Positions 35,690-46,700 of a stretch of 64,000 nucleotides of DNA are shown here, in pieces. Origin of the DNA: CAIWHR01 sp963734055 (GTDB lineage Bacteria; Pseudomonadota; Gammaproteobacteria; Burkholderiales; Casimicrobiaceae); the NCBI GenBank assembly GCA_963734055.1, contig CAVTFQ010000013.1:62001-126000 (forward strand), given 5' to 3'. Position 1 is the stretch's first letter; every line of letters starts with the position of its first letter. Both the position numbers and the translations under genes were made by a program. The notes below the pieces were generated by a model, which searched no databases, had not been told where the DNA came from, and saw nothing but the letters and a program-made list of their open reading frames with translations.

Positions 35690-36550
35690 ATGACGCAACC
35701 GTACGACAGCGTCGTGTTCGCCGGTGGCGGCAATCGCTGCGTCTGGCAGGCAGGCTTCTACCGCACGGTGGCGGAAGCCCTCGGGTTCGTGCCCGCGCGG
35801 GTGGCGGCAGCGAGCGCCGGTGCCGCGGTCGCAGCCGTGCTGTTCGCGGGGCGCTTCGATCCCGCGCTCGCGCATTTCAAGCGCGCCACCTCGACCAATC
35901 CGCGCAACGTCCATTGGGCGAATCTGCTCAACGGCGCGCCCGTGTTTCCCCATGCGGCGATGTATCGGCGTGCATTGCTCGCGGTCATCGACGAAGGCGC
36001 GCTCGCAAAGCTGCATGCGGGCCCCGAGCTGCGTGTTCCGATCACCCGCGCCCCGCGCTGGCTCGGTCCGCGCGCCGCCTTTGTCGTCGCCGGCCTGGCC
36101 GAGGTGGTCGAGCACCTGGTCGGCCCGCCGGTGCACCCGCGACTTGCGCCGCGGCTCGGATTCCGCGCCGACTATCGGACGGTGCGCGACTGCCCCACGC
36201 CCGAGGCGCTCGCCGATCTCGTGCTCGCGTCGTCGTGCACGCCGCCGTTCACGCCCCTCTTGCGGCACGCCGGGGAGCCCGCGTTCGACGGGGGTATCGC
36301 GGACAACGTCCCGGTCGACGCGCTGGGCGATGCGCCCGGCCGCACGCTGGTCCTGCTCACGCGACGGTACCGCAAGGTGCCGGTGCACGAGTCGCGGATC
36401 TACGCGCAGCCGTCGACCGCCGTGCCGGTCTCGAGTTGGGACTATACGAATCCCGCAGGTCTGCAGGCCGCCTACGACCTCGGGCAACGCGATGGCGAGC
36501 GCTTCGTGCGCGAGTCGGGCACGAGCTCCGATGGCACGGGTCTCGGGTGA
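35690..36550 (+). CDS. Patatin-like phospholipase
   Basis: 286 residues from ATG 35690 (GGAG five bases upstream; GTG 35681 is also possible). Oxyanion loop FAGGGNRCVWQAGFY, nucleophile elbow AAASAGAAVAAVL (Ala replaces the first Gly of GxSxG) and the catalytic Asp in FDGGIADNVPVDAL form the patatin dyad. It has no signal peptide. Patatins hydrolyse acyl esters of phospholipids, and several act as membrane-degrading effectors in defence systems, but stand-alone patatins are also common. Divergent from the cytochrome operon, and 4 bases before an SRPBCC gene. Confidence 0.85.
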   Translation: MTQPYDSVVFAGGGNRCVWQAGFYRTVAEALGFVPARVAAASAGAAVAAVLFAGRFDPALAHFKRATSTNPRNVHWANLLNGAPVFPHAAMYRRALLAVIDEGALAKLHAGPELRVPITRAPRWLGPRAAFVVAGLAEVVEHLVGPPVHPRLAPRLGFRADYRTVRDCPTPEALADLVLASSCTPPFTPLLRHAGEPAFDGGIADNVPVDALGDAPGRTLVLLTRRYRKVPVHESRIYAQPSTAVPVSSWDYTNPAGLQAAYDLGQRDGERFVRESGTSSDGTGLG

Positions 36551-36554
36551 ACCC

Positions 36555-37004
36555 ATGGTCCGCGAGATTGCCACCGAAATCGAGATCGACGGCTCCGCAC
36601 GGCGCATCTGGGAGGTGCTTGCGGATTTTGCGGCGTATCCCCATTGGAATCCGTTTCTGCTGAAGGTCGATGGAGTACCCAGGACGGCGCAGCGAATCCG
36701 ATTCTGGTTCGAGCTGCCGCGCGGGTTCAGGGCTCCCGCCTGCGCGACCGTCCTGAAGGCGGACCACGGCCGAGAGCTCCGCTGGGCCGGAAGCATTCCC
36801 GGCCTGCTCAGGGGCGAGCACTACTTCGTGATCGAGCGCACCGGCGCCGCAAGGTTTCGCTTTCGCCACGGCGAGATCTTTAGTGGGTTGTTCCTTCCGA
36901 TCGTCTGGCCGATCCTGCGCGGCTGCGGCCGGGAAGTCTACGAGGCGATGAACGTCGCGCTCAAAGAGCGGGTGGAAGCGACCGCCGAGCGCGCCAACCC
37001 ATGA
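36555..37004 (+). CDS. SRPBCC-family protein
   Basis: 149 residues from ATG 36555, four bases after the patatin stop. MVREIATEIEIDGSARRIWE, DFAAYPHWNPFLLKV and RELRWAGSIPGLLRGEHYF show a polyketide-cyclase/START-like SRPBCC fold of the type written 'SRPBCC domain-containing protein' in many genomes. It binds hydrophobic ligands in general; no specific ligand can be read. Probably co-translated with the patatin. Confidence 0.8.
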   Translation: MVREIATEIEIDGSARRIWEVLADFAAYPHWNPFLLKVDGVPRTAQRIRFWFELPRGFRAPACATVLKADHGRELRWAGSIPGLLRGEHYFVIERTGAARFRFRHGEIFSGLFLPIVWPILRGCGREVYEAMNVALKERVEATAERANP

Positions 37005-37029
37005 AGGCGCCCGACGAATTCACCCGCGT

Positions 37030-37713
37030 TCAGCGGCCGCGATCGACGCCCCAGAGCTTTCGGAGCTGCGAAAGGGATCCGTTGAACTTGTTTCGGTCGC
37101 AGAGCCCGACGCCGTTGACGCGATGAGGCGCCTCGCCATGGACCCCATCGGTGTACTGCCAGAGCGTCCAGGTCCGGAAGGTCGGGGGCACGTTCAGGGG
37201 CCGCGGACCATTGTATTGGGCGATCCACAGGAAGCACTTCGACAATTGAGGATCCGGCGGGGTCACGCCGCTCAACTGCTCCTTGATCAGGTGCCCCGAA
37301 TAGAGTCCCGGCCAACGCCCCGTCGACTCGCCGACGTGTTCGACGAACTCGCGCGCCTGGTCGAGGGACATGGTCGGACCGGTCAGGTTGGCTTCGTAGT
37401 CGAGGACCAGAAGCGTCCCGGCGTCCGGTTTCGTCACCTCCAGGAAGAACCGGGCTTGATCGGACCCGTCCCCCCCGACACCGAAGTGATAGGCGCCCCA
37501 CAGCAACCCGCACTCCAGGGCTTTGACGCGTCGGCTCGCGTACGAACCGTCGACGAACGTCAGGCCCTGCGTGGCCTTGTGGATCACGCCCACGATCCCG
37601 TCCGCCTTCATCTTCGCGAAGTCGACCCGCTCGTTGTGATGGGACAGGTCGACGACGACGTTGATCGGCTTGGCCGCCGACCTAGGCTCTCGACGCGCGC
37701 GTTTGCGTGCCAC
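37030..37713 (-). CDS. Glycoside hydrolase family 25-like (lysozyme-type) protein
   Basis: 227 residues. NVVVDLSHHNERVDFAKMKA, GIVGVIHKATQGLTFVD, LLWGAYHFG and LLVLDYEANLTG match the GH25 muramidase barrel. The catalytic Asp/Glu pair is in DYE. No signal peptide: the N-terminus MARKRARREPRSAAKP is strongly basic, so secretion, if any, would need another route. Divergent from the gene at 37778 with 64 bases between. It might be a cell-wall lytic effector within the conflict-like region (inference). Confidence 0.82.
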   Translation of the reverse strand: MARKRARREPRSAAKPINVVVDLSHHNERVDFAKMKADGIVGVIHKATQGLTFVDGSYASRRVKALECGLLWGAYHFGVGGDGSDQARFFLEVTKPDAGTLLVLDYEANLTGPTMSLDQAREFVEHVGESTGRWPGLYSGHLIKEQLSGVTPPDPQLSKCFLWIAQYNGPRPLNVPPTFRTWTLWQYTDGVHGEAPHRVNGVGLCDRNKFNGSLSQLRKLWGVDRGR

Positions 37714-37777
37714 GGCGACTCCCGACGTCCGGCTGAGGACGTTCCGGCCATGCTAGCATTTCGACGAGAGGCGTTTC

Positions 37778-39025
37778 ATGACTACATCCGATGAAGCAGG
37801 CGATGACCTCGCGAAGCGCCGGCGCTGCTTCGTCATCAGCCCGATCGGCGAAGAGGGGTCGCCGGTCCGCGCCCATGCGGACGACGTCATGGAATTCATC
37901 ATCCAGCCGGCCCTGGCCAAGCACGACATCGTCGGCGTGCGCTCCGACCAGATGACCGAGGCGGGAACGATCACCCAGCAGATGTTCCGCGAGATCGTTT
38001 CCGCCGACGTCTGCGTCGTCGTGCTGACCGGCTTCAACCCGAACGTGTTCTACGAGCTGGCCGTCGCACAGTCGGCGGCGCGCCCCGTGGTCATCCTGAT
38101 CGAGAAGGGACTCGCGCTGCCGTTCGACGTCAAGGACCTGCGGTGCATCCAGTACGAGATGGTCCCGGTCTCCCGTCTGGTCAAGGGAGTCTTCGCCGAA
38201 CGCGTGGAAGAGATGCTCGAAGAGATCAACAAGATGGGCTGGCGGGCGCCGAGCCTCTTCGAGCATTTTGGCGTCGGGCACAGGCTCGACGACGAGCTGC
38301 AGGTGCGGCGTCTGCTGGAGCGCGCCCGGCCCGAGGCGCTGCCCTTCGGCACGGACAGGCGGTATCCGCTGCCGGCCGATCCAGAGCGCGAGATCTGCCT
38401 CCTGACCGGCGACATGACGGACCTCCAGAACCAATCCTTCGGCGCCGACACCGTGGTCATTCCGGAGAACACGGACCTGCAACTCGGTCGCTATTACGAC
38501 GCCGATTCGGTGTCGGGCACGTTGCGCTACCTCGATGCAGAGCGGTCGTCCGACGGGCGTATCGTTTGCGACTCCCTGAACCAGTCGCTCCAGCAGAGCA
38601 TCAAGGAACAAGCGATCGTGCTGCCGGCGGAGCCCGGCCAGGTCATCGCGACGCGCGCCACCCGTCTCGAGCGGGAATACGGGATCAAGTACGTCTTCCA
38701 TACCGCCGCACTGCAGGGAGCCGTCGGCGACGGTTACACGATGATGAACGAGGTGCTGGACGATTGCATACGCAATGTCTTCGATCGATTTGCCGAGATC
38801 GCGCCCGGGGCCGGCCTCTCATCGATCCTCTTCCCGATGTTCGGCGCGGCGACGACGACCATGGAGCCGCTGGAAGTGGCGCGCCGGTTGTTGAACCCGG
38901 TCGTGCACAAGATGACGACGATCAAGACGTGCAGGAAGACGGCCATCCTGGCGCGCTTCGAAGCTCATCGCCAGGCGGTCTATCAGGCGGCAGCGGAGCT
39001 GGGTCTTAAGGAACGAATCGCCTGA
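37778..39025 (+). CDS. Nucleoside-deoxyribosyltransferase-like/TIR-related domain fused to a macro domain
   Basis: 415 residues. The N-terminal Rossmann-like domain (about 15-120) reads RCFVISPIGEEGSPVRAHAD, then IVSADVCVVVLTGFNPNVFYELAVAQS; E93 in FYEL is the catalytic-type Glu of the deoxyribosyltransferase/TIR-related superfamily that attacks N-glycosidic bonds. The C-terminal half (about 205-400) reads EICLLTGDMTDLQNQ and ADTVVIPENTDLQLGRYYD, a macro-domain pattern for ADP-ribose binding. The two modules together suggest making or sensing a NAD- or nucleotide-derived signal (inference). First gene of a plus-strand run through 47980. Confidence 0.75.
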   Translation: MTTSDEAGDDLAKRRRCFVISPIGEEGSPVRAHADDVMEFIIQPALAKHDIVGVRSDQMTEAGTITQQMFREIVSADVCVVVLTGFNPNVFYELAVAQSAARPVVILIEKGLALPFDVKDLRCIQYEMVPVSRLVKGVFAERVEEMLEEINKMGWRAPSLFEHFGVGHRLDDELQVRRLLERARPEALPFGTDRRYPLPADPEREICLLTGDMTDLQNQSFGADTVVIPENTDLQLGRYYDADSVSGTLRYLDAERSSDGRIVCDSLNQSLQQSIKEQAIVLPAEPGQVIATRATRLEREYGIKYVFHTAALQGAVGDGYTMMNEVLDDCIRNVFDRFAEIAPGAGLSSILFPMFGAATTTMEPLEVARRLLNPVVHKMTTIKTCRKTAILARFEAHRQAVYQAAAELGLKERIA

Positions 39026-39103
39026 CGCGAGCTTTCATGGGGACCGGGACGGGCTGCCACCCGCACCCGAACGTTTCACGCCGCGTTTCGAGGAGACCGG
39101 ACG

Positions 39104-41802
39104 ATGGCTCACGTAACCTTCGTTCACGGGATGGCGAACAAGCCTCCCGCGGATGTCATGCTAAAGCTCTGGCTGCGGGCGCTTGCGCGCGATGATCCGA
39201 AGCCGGAGATCCACGCGCCGCCGAATGCCGGGCTCGATCTCGGGACGCTCGGGGCGAGCGTCGACTCCGTCTACTGGGCCGACGTGCTCTATGCGACACC
39301 GGAGACCGACACCAGCGGCTACGAGAGCGGCGCCGAAGAACGCGCGTCGATCGAGGGCGTCGCGGTGACCCCCAGCGGCGCTGCGGTCGCCAAGGCCGCG
39401 ACGAGCGACCGGTGGCGCGCCGACCTGTCGCCCGGCGAAGCAAGCTTCGTTCGACGCCTCGAGCAGCAGTTGCGCTTCGAGGCTGACGACTCGCCGGAAG
39501 TCGAGATCCGGACGGCCGCCGCGCTGACGGTCGAGCGCATTCCGCTGCCTGATTTCATCAAGCGCCCGCTGATGGAGCAGTTGCTGCGCGACGTTCACCA
39601 CTATTTCTTCAACGTCGAATTCTCGCCGCGCCCCGGAGAAAGCTATCGAGTTCGCGACGAGCTCCAGCGGCGCTTTCTCGAGCATGTCGTCGCCCATGCG
39701 GACGACCGTCCCCACATTGTCGTCTGTCACAGCATGGGGACGTTTCTCACGTATGACTGCGTGCGCAATCGCGCCGAGTGTCCGCCGATCGACGGCCTCA
39801 TCACCCTCGGCAGCCCGCTCGGCCTCGACGAGGTCCAGGATGCGGTCGCGCCGAAGGGAGGCCATGTCGACTTTCCGGAAAAGAAGCTCAAGGGGCCGTG
39901 GATCAACATCTTCGATCCTCTCGACCCCGTCGTCGGCTTCGATCCGCACCTGGCCAACGACTACCTTCGCCACGGCGCCGAGGTCGTCGCCGACATTCGC
40001 GAATCGAACTGGGGCAAGTGGCGGCACAACATCGTCAAGTATCTGGCCGGGCCACGACTGCGCGCCGAGCTCAAGCGCCTGTTGGCCGGAGCGATGCTCG
40101 AGGCGATCGTCCCGCCGCGCGCGCCGCGAGCCGATGCCGGCAAGCGCGCAGCGGGCGATCGCGAGTCCGTGGCGAAAGTCCTGGGCCAAGCCCCGTCGCG
40201 CGCCCCCGGCCTTGCGGCTCCGCTGGAACCCGTCATGGCCGCGACGCTCGATGCCGTGGCGATTCGCAAGCTGGATCGCGAGGAGCTGGCGCGCCTTGGC
40301 GGCGAGCTCGTGCAGGCGGGCTCGCTCGACGGCGTTGCCGCGATACCCGAGCAAATCATCGCCCTTGCTGCCGCATTGCGGGCACAACGGCTCTTCCCCG
40401 AGCTCGCCGCCCTGGCCGATTCGGCGCCGGCAAGGAACATGGACAGCCCGACGTTGCAGCGGCTGCGCGCGCAGGCCCTGATCGAAGCGGGAAAGCTCGC
40501 CGACGCCGAGACGATCCTGCGCGGGATTCTGAAGACGAGCGAGCAGCTCGAGGCAAGAGGCCTGCTCGGACGCATCGAAAAGCAGCGTTACGTCAACCAG
40601 ACGCTCGTGAACGGCAAGGGCAAGCCCGGCCAATTGCGCAAGGCCATCGATGCGTACCTCGAGGTCTACGAGGAAGACGCCCGCAAGCCCCTCTGGCACG
40701 CCGTCAACGCCGTCGCGCTGCTCGAGCTCGGCAAGCGGAAGAAGGTTCGTCACGATCGCAGCGCCGAGTCGCCTCGCATCGCACGCACCATCGTCAAGCG
40801 GCTGCAGCAGGACTTCGATGGCGACAAGGCGGGTTACTGGGACCTGGCGACCGCCGGCGAAGCCTGCCTTGCGCTGGGTTTACCGGACGCCGCCGAGCTC
40901 TGGTATCGCCGCTCCGTCGATGCCGACGACGTCGAGCCCTTCGCTCTTGCGAGCAGCATTCGTCAGCTCAAGGAGGTTTGGGGATTGAACGGCAGCGAGG
41001 GCGTGGGAAAGCATTTGCTGCCGCCGCTCGAGGCGACGCTCGCGCGGATCGGCAAGGTTGCGCTGTTCAGCGCCGAGGCCGTGCGCCGACCCGATGCCGA
41101 GGGAATGCTCGAGAAGATCTTTGGCGACACGGGCTTCATGAGCCCCGAAAAGATCCGCCTCGGCCTCAAGCGCTGCGAAGCCGTCGGCAGAGTCGAGGAG
41201 ATCACGGGCGATGGCTTCGGCACCGGCTTTGCCATCCCGGGCAGCGAGCTCGCGGACCGTTGGCCGAACAATCTCGTATTCGTCACGAACAATCACGTCG
41301 TGAGCACCACCGAGGCCGACGCGCTTCGCGTCGCCAATGCGCAGGTGACGTTCCATGCGCTGCGCGATCGGACGGGCAAACCTTTCACGACGCATTTCAC
41401 GAGGATTCTCCACGAATCTCCCCCGGGCGAGCTCGATTTCACCGTGCTCGAGCTCGCCGAAGCGCCGCCCGGGCTCGAGCCCTATCCGATCGCCGAGACC
41501 TTGCCGACGGTCAACAGCGGTCAACGCCTCTACGTGATCGGGCACCCGCGCGGGGGGGACTCATGTTCTCGATGCAGGACAACCGGTTGATCGATTACGG
41601 CGCACCGACCGATTTTCGCGTGCACTATCGCACGCCAACCGAGCCGGGCAGCTCCGGCAGCCCCGTCTTCAACGGCGGATGGGAGCTCGTCGCGCTTCAC
41701 CATTCCGGATCGGCGACGATGAAACGCATTCACGGAGCCGGCACCTACGAAGCCAATGAGGGAATCTGGATCCAGTCGATTCGCAGGCAGGTGAACGCGT
41801 GA
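39104..41802 (+). CDS. Alpha/beta hydrolase, TRAFs-binding-like and trypsin-like protease fusion, frameshifted
   Basis: The first frame gives 828 residues (39104-41590): a serine hydrolase (VTFVHGMANKPP, VCHSMGTFLTYD), then a helical region like the TRAFs-binding domain (GLLGRIEKQRYVNQ, PLWHAVNAVALLELG), then a trypsin-like domain with His in FVTNNHVVS (about residue 729) and Asp in ELDFTVLEL (about 778). The catalytic Ser, in EPGSSGSPVFNGG, lies in another frame that ends at 41802. The switch falls in a run of seven G at 41552-41558. One extra G would join the parts as GHPRGGGLMFSMQDN. A sequencing error, a real mutation or -1 slippage would each explain it. Confidence 0.8.
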
Positions 41803-41916
41803 TCGTTACGCCCACGAGCGGTCGCGCCGGCATGCCGTCGCGGGCACGCGAACACGGTGCGCCGGCCGCGGCAGAGGACACCCTACGCGCCCGGAACACG
41901 CGGCCAGGAGGCTCAA

Positions 41917-42867
41917 GTGAAAACCAGCGATTCCCCATTGGTGCGTCTTTCGGACATGCACCGCCTCGGCGAGTTGGCCGGCGCGGCGAGCGGCGAGCGG
42001 GAACGCGCGCTCGAATCCCTGGAACGTCGGGTCCTGCACGACGAGGCGTACTTCCGCGACCGTCAGGGTTTCGACGGCGCCTTTCTCGATGCATTCCCCA
42101 TTCCGCTGCCACGCTGCGTGGGCCGCAGCGCGGGCGACGAGGCGCCGCTCAAATCGGGAACCGGGAGCGTGCTTAGCTACAGCAACTTCTCGGTCGTGAT
42201 GTCGGTGTCGCGGCGTATCGCGCTCTACACGGCGTGCAATATCGACGGGCAGGCGTCGAAGAAGATCAAGCGCGACACCGACGCGTGGTTCTACGACGAT
42301 CGGATCGACCGCGCGCACCAGGCGGGGGACGAGTTGTACCACGCCAATGCGCTCGACCGCGGCCACCTCGTCCGCCGGGAGGATCCCGTCTGGGGGCCGC
42401 AGGCGGCGCTCGCCAACGACGACACCTTCCACTTCACGAACTGCTCGCCGCAGCACAGCGGGATGAACCAGATCACCTGGCTCGGCCTCGAGGACTACAT
42501 CCTCCAGAACGCGAGAGTCCACAAGCTGCGGATATGCGTGTTCACCGGCCCGGTGCTCCGTGACGACGACATGGTCTACCGGGGGGTCCGGATCCCGAAG
42601 GAGTACTGGAAGGTCGTCGCGCTTCGCACCGACGATCGCCCGTCGGCGACCGCGTACCTCGTGAGCCAGGGCAAGCTCATCGAGGATCTCGAGTTCGTGT
42701 TCGGGCGCTACAAGACCTATCAGGTGGCGATCGCCGAGGTCCAGGAGCTGGCTGCGCTCGATTTCGGCGACCTCTCGCGCTTCGACGGATTTTCGAACGA
42801 GGAGGTCCCCGCGGGGTCGCCGAGACGCCGCGAGGAGCTTCGATCGTGGGAGGCGATTCGCGTCTGA
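41917..42867 (+). CDS. DNA/RNA non-specific endonuclease (NUC1 type)
   Basis: 316 residues from GTG 41917, well placed after CAGGAG. The active site DRGHLVRREDPVWG is the DRGH motif of the beta-beta-alpha metal nucleases, followed by the metal-ligand Asn in FTNCSPQHSGMNQITWLGLED. The end of the domain shows VFTGPVLRDDD and VPKEYWKV-like elements. Unlike the secreted Serratia nuclease it has no signal peptide, which fits an intracellular effector. In related systems a trypsin-like protease or other switch often precedes such nucleases, as seen here. Confidence 0.88.
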   Translation: MKTSDSPLVRLSDMHRLGELAGAASGERERALESLERRVLHDEAYFRDRQGFDGAFLDAFPIPLPRCVGRSAGDEAPLKSGTGSVLSYSNFSVVMSVSRRIALYTACNIDGQASKKIKRDTDAWFYDDRIDRAHQAGDELYHANALDRGHLVRREDPVWGPQAALANDDTFHFTNCSPQHSGMNQITWLGLEDYILQNARVHKLRICVFTGPVLRDDDMVYRGVRIPKEYWKVVALRTDDRPSATAYLVSQGKLIEDLEFVFGRYKTYQVAIAEVQELAALDFGDLSRFDGFSNEEVPAGSPRRREELRSWEAIRV

Positions 42868-42967
42868 GGCCCGTCGGCGCGAGCAATGTGCTGCGCTGAA
42901 CGAACAGGGAACCAAAGTCCAGATGCCTGGGCCGATGCTCCGATGCCCGGCGCGCGCCGGAGGGCCG

Positions 42968-43732
42968 GTGACCGATGGCCTCCGGGGGTGTCCGGCGAAG
43001 CCGGCCGGGCCGAACCGGGCCGTTCGCCTTGCAATGCTGGCCCTCGCACTCCTGTCCGCGCACCTACAAGGAAACGCCATGGGAACCGAGACGGGCGGAC
43101 CCCGCGAAACGGGCGGAACGCCGCGGGCACCGGCCTCCGGCGCGACCCGCGTTATCCGGCCGGCCAATGCCGACGCAGCGATCGCGCTCGTCCGCGCGTC
43201 GGCGCGTTCCGTCGTCGCGTTCCTCGGTTTTTCAGGTTCGGGGTATGAAGATGCACCCGCCGTCGAACGTGCGATCGTCAAGGTGCTCGACGGGCTGGAT
43301 CCAAAGTCGGTCGCCATTTCCGCCGGCGCGACGCCCGAGGGGATTGGCGCTGTGTACCCATTGGCGAAGAAGCGCGGCTTCACGACGATCGGCATCGTAT
43401 CGGCGATCGCGGAGAAGGAAGGCGCAGGTTTCTCTCCCGATGTCGACACGATCTATGTGATTGCCGACGAGACGTGGGGAGGGCGAGATGCAACCGGAAA
43501 GATGTCGCCGACGTCCGCCGTCATCGTCGGTTCCGCCGACGAGATGATTGCGATCGGCGGCGGCGAAATCGCGCGGGATGAAGCCTTGGCCGCGAGGGCC
43601 CTGGGCAAGGGAGTCCGTTACATTGCGGCGGACATGAATCATGCCGCGGCAATCAGGAAGGCCCGGGAAAGGCATCAACCCGAGCCGGATGACTTTCGGG
43701 GCGCCTTGCATCCGGACTTCGGCGCGAAGTAG
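42968..43732 (+). CDS. SLOG/LOG-like Rossmann protein with hydrophobic N-terminus
   Basis: 254 residues from GTG 42968 (GGAGG six bases upstream); ATG 42923 is an alternative. The N-terminus contains AVRLAMLALALLSAHLQG, a possible signal or anchor, although it is not a strong one. The domain starts at about residue 65 with RSVVAFLGFSGSGYEDAP, then VAISAGATPEGIGAVYPLAKK and MIAIGGGEIARDEALAAR, which resemble the SLOG superfamily that binds NAD- or nucleotide-derived ligands. It is 63 bases upstream of a TIR-domain gene. SLOG domains sense TIR products in Thoeris, which makes the pairing suggestive, but the hydrophobic N-terminus is at odds with a cytosolic sensor. Confidence 0.6.
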   Translation: MTDGLRGCPAKPAGPNRAVRLAMLALALLSAHLQGNAMGTETGGPRETGGTPRAPASGATRVIRPANADAAIALVRASARSVVAFLGFSGSGYEDAPAVERAIVKVLDGLDPKSVAISAGATPEGIGAVYPLAKKRGFTTIGIVSAIAEKEGAGFSPDVDTIYVIADETWGGRDATGKMSPTSAVIVGSADEMIAIGGGEIARDEALAARALGKGVRYIAADMNHAAAIRKARERHQPEPDDFRGALHPDFGAK

Positions 43733-43795
43733 GGGGGCGCCCGCCGATGCCCGTGGACTCCGCCTTCTTCCTGAGTTGATTGCAGAGGGTGCGCG

Positions 43796-46700
43796 TTGAG
43801 CGACATCTTCATCAGTTACAAGCACGCGCAGCGCCGTGAGGCACGACAGCTTGCTTCGGCCCTGGCGGCGCGCGGCTGGACGGTCTGGTGGGACTGGAAC
43901 ATCCCCACCCGCGCGGAGTGGCAGGCGGAACTCGATGCGCAGCTCGACGCCGCCGGATGCGTCGTCGTGCTCTGGTCCGCCGAATCGCTGCGGTCGGAGT
44001 GGGTGCTCTATGAAGCGCGCTTCGCCCAACGCGCCGGCAAGCTGATCCAGGCGCTGCTGGAGCCGCTGCAGCCTCCCGCCGAGTTCGCGTCCTTTCAAGG
44101 CGTCGATCTCGCCGGTTGGGAATTCGGCGCCCCCTTCCACGCCGGTTTCGACCAGCTCCGCGCCGCGATCCGCGACCTGCTCGACCGGCGCGCGCCGGTC
44201 GCCTCGAGCCGCAGCGGCCCGATGACGAGAATCCCCGGCGAAGCCGGCGACGCACTGCGCCGCGACAAGTCCGAGCCCCCGACGTCGCGTGCCCGTCCGG
44301 CACCGGTCATGCTGCTGCCACCGCCGTTCCGCGATCTGCTGGACCGTCGCGACGAGAACGCCACGATCAGCGAGACGCTCGCCCAGCGGCGCAACGTCGC
44401 CCTCGGCGGAGCCATCGGCAGCGGCAAGACCGCGCTGCTGTCGTACGTGGGCAACCTCGACCACACGGCGCGCTTTCACGACGGCGTCGTGTACCTGCAG
44501 GCCGCCACGCTGGGCGAGAACGATCTGGCCCAGGCGCTGCACGAGGCCTTCTACGACGTGCCGGCGGGCGTTCGGCCCAGTGCCGTCGAGATGAGACGGC
44601 ATCTTGCCGACAAGACCGCGCTGCTGCTGGTCGACGACGTCGAACTGCCGCCCTCGGCGCTGCAGACAGTCAATGGGTACGGGCCGCAATCGGTGTGGGT
44701 GTTCGCCTCGGAAGTCGCGGCCGCCGGCGCGCAGCGCCGCCCCGTGGCGCTCAAGGGGCTGCCGGCCGACGACGGCATCGCATTGTTCGAGCGCACGCTG
44801 TCGCGACCGCTGCGCGCCGAAGAGCGCGGAACCGTCGCCCGGATCGTGGATTCATTGCAGGGCCACCCGGCGCGGATCGAACTGGCCGCCGGAACCGCCG
44901 CCGCACACGGGGTCGCCGCCGCGCTGGCGGAGCTCGCCAAGGCCACGAGGCTCGACGAGGAGGACCCGCAGAGCCGCCGCGTCCTCGCGGCGCTCGCTTG
45001 CGCCGGTGCGGTGCCGCTCGAGGCGGAGCAGTGTGCCGCGATTTCCGGCGTGAGCGATGTCGGGGGCGTTCTCGCGGATCTGCTCCGTCGCGGCCTGGTG
45101 CAGAACGTCGAACCGGGCTTCCGCCTCGCGGCAGGTCTCGCCGCGCAGGTCGAGGCCACGGCCGAGTTCGTCGCATGCCGCGATCGCGCGCCGGCCGTGT
45201 TTGCATCGTTCGCGTTCCAGGCGCGGGGGACGCCGCGCCGTGTCGCGCGGCTCGCGGCGCCGATGATGGCGAGCATGGCGTGGGCTGCGGAACACGGCCG
45301 CAGCGCCGATGCGCTTCGGCTCGCGCGCGCGATCGACGGTCCGCTGGCCGACGCCAATCGCTGGGACGCCTGGCGCGACATGCTCGCGCGGGCGCACGAC
45401 ATCGCCACGCGCGCGGGCGACCTGTCCAACGCCGGCTGGGCCCAGCATCAGCAGGGAACGCGGTCGGCGCTGCTCGAACACAAGAAGGAGGCGCGGCGCC
45501 TCTTCCGGGCGGCACGCTCGACGCGCAAGCGTATCGGCGACACCGCCGGGTTCAAGGTCACCGCCGGCAACTTGAAGCTTCTCGGCTGGGCGCCCTGGAT
45601 GGTCCTGTTGGCCGTGGTGGCAGGATTGGGCGCGACGACGCTCGGAGCCCTTGTCGTCGCCCCGCGAATCATGGGGCCGAAGGTCGCCCTCGTTCCCGGC
45701 AGCCTCGATTTCGGCGCGCAGGATGTGCGCGCGGCCGCGCAACAGCAGGCGCTGCGGATCGACAACAAGGGATTCGGCCCGGTCGGTGTCGTCGATGTGA
45801 CCGTGCAGGGGCGCGATGCCAGGTCATTCTCCGTGGGCAATTCCTGCGACGGCATCGAGATCCCGCGCCGGTTGGCATGCCGGCTGCTCGTGCAATTCAA
45901 ACCGGAGGACGCGGGCGCGCACGACGCGACGATCGCGATCCGGGTGCGCGGCGTTGCGGAGCCGTTTCCGGTGCCCCTCCGCGGTGTCGGGACCGCGACA
46001 CCGGTCGTCGAGCTATTGCCGCAGCCCGTCGACTTCGGGGCCGTCGAAATCGGCGGCGCCGCCGAGACGCGCCGCGTGATGCTGCGCAACACCGGTTCGG
46101 GAGCGTTGACGGTCACGGCGATCGCGGTTGACGGCGACGGCGACTTTCGCATCGCGGGCGATAGCTGCAGAGCGGCGCCCATGGTGCCCGAGGCGACGTG
46201 CGCGATCGATCTTCGGTTCGCGCCGCGCGACGCTGCGACCAAGCGCGCGACGCTCGTGGTCAGCGACAACGCGAGCGGCAGCCCGCAAAAGGTTGCGCTG
46301 ACGGGCGAGGGCCACGCCACGCTGCGGCTCGAAGCGCTTCCGGGAAACCTCGACTTCGGACGACAGGAAATTGGAACCCAGAGCGGAGCACAGCAGGTGC
46401 GGCTGCGCAATGCCGGCAACGCGAAGCTCGGCATCCGGCAGGTGACGCTGGAAGGGAGCAAGGCCTTTCGCCTCCAGGGCAATTGCAGCGACCAGAACCT
46501 CGACCCCGGTGCCGGGTGCGTGCTGGACTTGCGCTTTGCGCCTTCGGTGATCGAAGCGAGCCGCGCGAGGCTCGTGATCGTCAGCAGCGGGGGCGACCGC
46601 AGCGTCGGCCTGTCGGGCGAAGGGATCGGCCGGCCCGCCATCGAGGTCACGCCGGGCCAGGTCGACTTCGGCAATGTCAAACCCGATGCCGGCGTGAAGC

